64,000 bases of DNA from an uncultured Eubacteriales bacterium (GTDB lineage: Bacteria > Bacillota > Clostridia > Oscillospirales > Oscillospiraceae), in assembly GCA_934572535.1 (NCBI GenBank), contig CAKTLJ010000002.1, positions 62,001 through 126,000 on the forward strand. The letters run 5' to 3'. The notes beneath the pieces are model-generated. The model had not been told where the DNA came from. It worked only from the letters and a program-made list of their open reading frames with translations, and searched no databases. Every line of letters starts with the position of its first letter. Within the stretch, counting starts at the first letter, position 1. Shown piece after piece: positions 62,066 to 64,000 of this stretch. A program made the translations under genes and the position numbers.

Positions 62066-63997
62066 ATGCCAGAGATCCAGGTGCTCGATCCCCACGTTGC
62101 CGACCTGATCGCCGCCGGTGAGGTGGTGGAGCGCCCGGCCTCCGTGGCCAAGGAGCTGGTGGAAAACGCCATCGACGCGGGGGCCACCTCCGTCACCGTG
62201 GAGATCCAGCGGGGCGGCATGGCCCTCATCCGTGTGGCCGACAACGGCTGCGGCATTCCCTGGGACCAGTGCGAGACCGCCTTTCTCCGCCACGCCACGA
62301 GCAAGCTGCGGGTCTCGGAGGACCTGGCCGCCATCGGGACCCTCGGCTTCCGGGGCGAGGCCCTGGCCGCCATCTCCGCCGTGTCCCGGGTGGAGCTGTT
62401 CACCCGCACCCCCGAGGAGGCGCTGGGGACCTCCCTGTCCATCGAGGGCGGCGTCCTCCTGGCCAAGGAGCAGGCGGGCTGCCCCCTGGGGACCACCCTG
62501 GTGGTCCGGGACCTGTTCTACAACACCCCGGCCCGCTTGAAGTTCATGAAGCGGGACGCCGCCGAGGGGGCCGCCGTCTTCGCCCTGGTCCAGAAGCTGG
62601 CCCTCTCCCACCCGGAGGTGGCGGTCAAGTTCATCCGGGACGGGAAGCAGGAGCTGCTGACCCCCGGAGACGGGAAGCTGCGCTCGGCCCTCTACGCCGT
62701 CTTCGGCCGGGACATCGCCCTGGGCTTCACCCCCGTGCAAGGGGAGGGCGAGGAGGTGACCGTCACCGGCTTCGTCTCCCTCCCGGCCTGCTGCCGGGGG
62801 ACCCGAGGCTATCAGCACTTCTTCGTCAATGGCCGCCAGGTGAAGTCCCGGCTGCTGATGACCGCCCTGGAAAAGGCCTATGAGAACCAGCGGATGGTGG
62901 GCAAGTTCCCCGGCTGCGTCCTCCAGGTGAAGCTCAAGGCCAGCGCCGTGGACGTGAACGTCCACCCGGCCAAGACCGAGGTGAAGTTCCTCTCCGACCG
63001 GAAGGTCTTCGACGGGGTCTACTACGCCGTCCTCTCCGCCCTGAACGGGCAGGAGGAGCATCCGGCCATGGCCTTCGCCCCGCCGCGCGAGACGCTGCGG
63101 ACCACGGGACAGACCCTCCCCCTGCGGGACGGGCCGAGCCGTCCCGCCCCGTCCATTCTGCGCCCCGTGGAGAGAGGTTTTTCCCCGGCGGACACCCCGC
63201 TCTCCCCAAAGCCCCCGGAGTTTTCCCCCAAATCCGCCGAGAAATCCACCGTTTTCCACAGAAATGTGGAAAAACCAGTGGAAAATGTGGAAAAACCGGA
63301 GGAGAAGGGGGAAACGTCCCCGCCGCCCTCCCCGCGGACACCGCCGCCCGCGCCGGAGCAGCTGCGGATGCCCTCTCCGCCGCCGCCCCTGGTGGTGGAG
63401 CGGGCCGAGCCTGCGCCCCGCCCCCAGGAGGAGACCCCCTGGCGGCTGGCCGGGGAGGTCCTCCAGACCTACCTCATCGTGGAGCGGGGCGAGGAGGTCC
63501 TCTTCATCGACAAGCACGCCGCCCACGAGCGGATGCACTTCGACCGGATGAAGGCGGCGGGCTACCGGCCCATGGCCCAGACCCTTCTGGCCCCGGTCCT
63601 CTTCACCCCCGCCCCGGAGGAGGGGGCCGTCCTGCTGGACAACCTGGACCTGCTCCGCCGCTTCGGCTTCTCCTGCGGGGACTTCGGCGGCGGCGTGATC
63701 GCCGTCCGGGAGATCCCGGACTACCTGGAGCCGGGCCGGGCGGAGGAGGCCCTGGGCGAGGTGGCGGCCAAGCTCCTGGCCGGAGCCGGGGCCGACCCGG
63801 ACGCCGCGCGGGACGCCGTCCTGCACACCATGGCCTGCAAGGCCGCGGTGAAGGGCGGGCAGAAGAACAGCCGCGAGGAGCTGCTGGTGGTGGCCCGGGC
63901 CGTGGTGTCCGGCCAGGTGAAATACTGCCCCCATGGCCGTCCGGTGGCCATCACCATGACGAAGGCCCAGCTGGAAAAGCAGTTTAAACGCGTGTAA
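62066..63997 (+). CDS. mutL: DNA mismatch repair protein MutL (endonuclease type)
   Basis: 643 residues from ATG 62066 (MPEIQVLDPHVADLIAAGEV), with AGAAGGTG upstream. N-terminal GHKL ATPase: ELVENAIDAGAT (about 32-43), DNGCGIPWD (about 64-72), ATSKL and GTLGFRGEAL (about 94-103). A Pro/Glu/Ser-rich linker occupies about 335-445. The C-terminal domain has the nuclease motif as DKHAAHERMHFD (usual form DQHAxHERxxYE), ACKAAVKGG and the zinc-site GQVKYCPHGRPV. So it should be the nicking type, as expected without MutH. The stop codon lies three bases before the window end. Confidence 0.97.
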   Translation: MPEIQVLDPHVADLIAAGEVVERPASVAKELVENAIDAGATSVTVEIQRGGMALIRVADNGCGIPWDQCETAFLRHATSKLRVSEDLAAIGTLGFRGEALAAISAVSRVELFTRTPEEALGTSLSIEGGVLLAKEQAGCPLGTTLVVRDLFYNTPARLKFMKRDAAEGAAVFALVQKLALSHPEVAVKFIRDGKQELLTPGDGKLRSALYAVFGRDIALGFTPVQGEGEEVTVTGFVSLPACCRGTRGYQHFFVNGRQVKSRLLMTALEKAYENQRMVGKFPGCVLQVKLKASAVDVNVHPAKTEVKFLSDRKVFDGVYYAVLSALNGQEEHPAMAFAPPRETLRTTGQTLPLRDGPSRPAPSILRPVERGFSPADTPLSPKPPEFSPKSAEKSTVFHRNVEKPVENVEKPEEKGETSPPPSPRTPPPAPEQLRMPSPPPPLVVERAEPAPRPQEETPWRLAGEVLQTYLIVERGEEVLFIDKHAAHERMHFDRMKAAGYRPMAQTLLAPVLFTPAPEEGAVLLDNLDLLRRFGFSCGDFGGGVIAVREIPDYLEPGRAEEALGEVAAKLLAGAGADPDAARDAVLHTMACKAAVKGGQKNSREELLVVARAVVSGQVKYCPHGRPVAITMTKAQLEKQFKRV

Positions 63998-64000
63998 GAG

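Overview
The window is a chromosomal replication-origin region from a GC-rich, endospore-forming, butyrate-producing Firmicute, most likely Oscillospiraceae (Flavonifractor / Intestinimonas / Lawsonibacter-like). The basis is gene content: gpr and spoVB (sporulation), crotonase, 3-hydroxybutyryl-CoA dehydrogenase and a butyryl-CoA:acetate CoA-transferase (butyrate), the Firmicute dnaA-dnaN-yaaA-recF-remB-gyrB-gyrA order, and strong codon bias toward G/C. The genus is inferred, not proven. No rRNA, tRNA, CRISPR array, prophage or intact IS element was found.

Layout. 1-2.7 kb: an HtrA protease (cut by the window edge), an AI-2E-type permease and rpsT, all on the minus strand. 2.85-4.3 kb: gpr facing rnhA. 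4.3-14.1 kb: the minus-strand replication cluster, in gene order dnaA, dnaN, yaaA, recF, remB-like, gyrB, prsW-like, gyrA. 14.1-14.6 kb: origin DNA with DnaA boxes, the dnaA promoter and the rpmH promoter. 14.6-17.7 kb: rpmH, rnpA, yidD, yidC, jag on the plus strand. 17.8-21.6 kb: an esterase, holB, ricT and a DUF1292 gene. 21.7-24.6 kb (minus): hbd, a duplicated crt remnant, crt and a DUF554 gene. 24.9-28.8 kb: hpf, spoVB, tadA and a DMT exporter. 28.9-31.7 kb: a secreted internally duplicated protein followed by a response regulator and a sensor kinase. 31.8-37.4 kb (minus): an xpt / BMP lipoprotein / ABC transporter purine-salvage operon. 37.8-39.1 kb: the CoA-transferase. 39.3-44 kb: noc-like parB, parA, spo0J/parB, a coiled-coil membrane protein and serS, with two perfect parS sites. 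43.9-49.1 kb: mscL, a 59-aa membrane protein, rsmG, an orphan minD, a methylglyoxal-synthase-like gene, hisS and two paralogous membrane-anchored proteins. 49.2-51.8 kb: aspS and exoA. 52-56.6 kb (minus): dtd, MBL hydrolase, hemZ, nucleoside kinase, mrp. 56.7-64 kb: a lipoprotein, a palindrome-rich spacer, then miaB, mutS and mutL.

Most of the window is housekeeping: replication initiation, clamp loading, topoisomerase, chromosome segregation, mismatch repair, tRNA charging and modification, and membrane insertion. The more unusual parts are: a shared triple 11-bp direct-repeat operator at the same distance from the -10 of htrA and the AI-2E permease; a secreted duplicated helical protein beside an orphan two-component system, with its own 11-bp direct repeat; a methylglyoxal-synthase homologue lacking the catalytic Asp and His; a 67-bp remnant of a second crotonase gene differing only at synonymous sites; two ParB proteins around one ParA with a coiled-coil membrane partner; a RicT homologue with a 200-residue SRRRRG/RGG-like tail; and two palindrome-rich spacers.
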